From positions 186,001-250,000 of the forward strand of contig NZ_JHZC01000005.1 of assembly GCF_000621125.1 (NCBI RefSeq): 64,000 nucleotides of DNA. The letters are read 5' to 3'. Numbering within the stretch: position 1 is the stretch's first letter; the number at the start of each line of letters is the position of its first letter. This DNA comes from Maribacter antarcticus DSM 21422. Its GTDB lineage: Bacteria; Bacteroidota; Bacteroidia; Flavobacteriales; Flavobacteriaceae. Below, one piece after another: positions 62,927 through 64,000 of the stretch. Both the position numbers and the translations under genes were made by a program. The notes under the pieces were generated by a model. The model ran no database searches. It worked only from the letters and a program-made list of their open reading frames with translations, and was not told where the DNA came from.

Positions 62927-64000
62927 ATGGTTAAAATCGCCTATATCGGTGCAGGAAGCTTACAGTTTGGACCGATTATAGTACAAGACATTCTAATGAG
63001 CTCAACATTGTGTGAAAATGGTTTAGAAATCCATTTGATGGATATTGAAATAAGCCATTTAGATCATGTAATCAAGCACGGAGAATATGTCAAAGAAAAG
63101 TTGAACCGTCAAGCTAAAATCCTAGCAACAACAGACAGGAATGAGGCTATTAAAGACGCTGATTTCGTCATTTGCGCCCTTGAAAAAGACCGTAATGTAT
63201 ACTGGTCTCAAGATTTTCATATCCCTAGAAAATACGGTTTCAAACAAGTATACGGTGAAAATGGGGGCGTAGGATCGCTATTTCATGCCTTGCGCAATAT
63301 CAAGGTGATTATGGATTTAGCGCGGGCAATGGAACGCTTATGTCCAAATGCCATGCTTTTGAATTTTTCCAATCCCGAACATAAAATATGTGAAGCGGTT
63401 ACACGCTTGACCGCTATAAAAGCAATTGGATTATGCCATGGTGTTTTTATGGGTAGAGAACAACTGTCTGAATTATTGGATGTTCCCTTAAGCGATTTGC
63501 AAACCAAAGCCTGCGGTATGAATCACTTTACTTGGTTTCAAGAGATTGTTCAAAAATCTACAGGAGAAGATTTATATCCAAAATTGCGAGAGGTAGAAAA
63601 AAAAGGCGATTGGTTGGCCAAATGGCACGAACTGGCCTTAGGTAGAATTTTATTTAGACGGTTTGGACAATGGCCTTCGCCAGCTTCCAATCATTACGGA
63701 GAATATCTTCGTTGGGGAGAAGAATTTGTGATTCCGCAAGTGCAGTTTTTCTACGACCCTTATGAGGGTCATCCTTGGGAAAACAATCAAATCCCTGAAG
63801 GGGTATATACCGTTGATCGCGTGGATTATGAACGCGAATGGACCAAAGATTGGAATAAAAAACTTTTACCGGTAGGCAGTACCGAAGAAATTGAATTAGA
63901 AAATGAGGATGGTAGTTTTAAGAGCTCCGGCGAAATAGCCACCCAAATTATGGAAGCTGTAGTGAGTAACAAAAAACAATGGCTTGAAGCTGTGAATGTG
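62927..64000 (+). CDS. Family 4 glycoside hydrolase (alpha-glucosidase/alpha-galactosidase type), 3' end outside window
   Basis: The frame begins ATG 62927 and is open to the window edge (358 codons). GH4 enzymes use NAD+ and a divalent metal in a redox-elimination mechanism. The Rossmann start IAYIGAGSLQFGPIIVQDI binds NAD; NFSNPEH, GLCHGVFMGR (metal-ligand Cys-His) and ACGMNHFTWFQEI (catalytic region) are intact. Similarity to alpha-galactosidase/alpha-glucuronidase members is suggested by length and the GENGG block, but the sugar is not certain. It is likely the first gene of a sugar-use locus outside the window. Confidence 0.92.
   Translation, partial: MVKIAYIGAGSLQFGPIIVQDILMSSTLCENGLEIHLMDIEISHLDHVIKHGEYVKEKLNRQAKILATTDRNEAIKDADFVICALEKDRNVYWSQDFHIPRKYGFKQVYGENGGVGSLFHALRNIKVIMDLARAMERLCPNAMLLNFSNPEHKICEAVTRLTAIKAIGLCHGVFMGREQLSELLDVPLSDLQTKACGMNHFTWFQEIVQKSTGEDLYPKLREVEKKGDWLAKWHELALGRILFRRFGQWPSPASNHYGEYLRWGEEFVIPQVQFFYDPYEGHPWENNQIPEGVYTVDRVDYEREWTKDWNKKLLPVGSTEEIELENEDGSFKSSGEIATQIMEAVVSNKKQWLEAVNV

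Noticed and set aside
1-64000. CRISPR array, prophage, complete insertion sequence, tRNA or rRNA
   Set aside because: I looked for regular spaced repeats, integrase/transposase motifs, tRNA clover-leaf ends and rRNA signatures and found none that hold up.

Overview
The window looks like chromosome from a marine-type member of the Flavobacteriaceae (Bacteroidota). The evidence is AT-rich DNA, a short primary sigma factor of the Bacteroidota type, many lipoproteins with SPII signals, a YaiO-type barrel, a bacillithiol-type YtxJ, TPR-histidine kinases, and repeated matches to the Bacteroidota -7 promoter element TAnnTTTG a short distance upstream of genes. Most of the window is ordinary core genome: rpoD, ghrA-like, clpB, ytxJ, glyA, the SRP RNA gene, an ABC-F ATPase, pheT, leuA-leuB, rluA-like, lspA-like and panB. 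Accessory stretches lie between.

Layout. 1-4.5 kb: a decayed envelope/exopolysaccharide operon (HEAT-repeat protein, family 2 glycosyltransferase remnant, LTA-synthase-like sulfatase with TPR tail, YaiO outer-membrane barrel). It is broken by seven in-frame TAA/TAG codons, one frameshift and one apparent internal deletion. Two intact paralogous microproteins follow (4.75-5.0 kb). 5-16 kb: rpoD, DUF6155 and a 2-hydroxyacid dehydrogenase, an SF2 helicase, a GT4 glycosyltransferase, a TetR regulator, and the divergent clpB/ytxJ pair with two palindromic sites between them. 16-26 kb: glyA, then a signalling block on the minus strand (LytTR regulator with a degenerate receiver, a 58-residue exported peptide, a TPR-histidine kinase, a LuxR-type response regulator), then a lipoprotein/thioesterase/glutaminyl cyclase operon and the SRP RNA gene. 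26-45 kb: housekeeping and biosynthetic genes with several lipoproteins and a second nonsense-ridden pseudogene at 41.4-41.9 kb.

45-54 kb: plus-strand accessory genes separated by long gene-poor gaps. They include an M20-like protein that lacks the usual Glu pair, a purine permease overlapping an exported MTA/SAH nucleosidase, an exported DJ-1 protein, and two adjacent cysteine-peptidase-like exported proteins. 54-57 kb: a small cytosolic protein translationally coupled to a TPR-adenylate cyclase. 57-60 kb: a minus-strand TetR, nitroreductase, iron alcohol dehydrogenase, DJ-1/Hsp31 operon with a palindromic operator, consistent with aldehyde/electrophile defence. 60-64 kb: an SLC12-like transporter and the start of a GH4 glycosidase that runs off the window.

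The most interesting candidates are the twin microproteins, the peptide plus two-component locus, the exported nucleosidase/permease pair, the clpB-ytxJ operators, and the nonsense-dominated decay of two loci. No CRISPR array, tRNA, rRNA, complete insertion sequence or prophage was seen.
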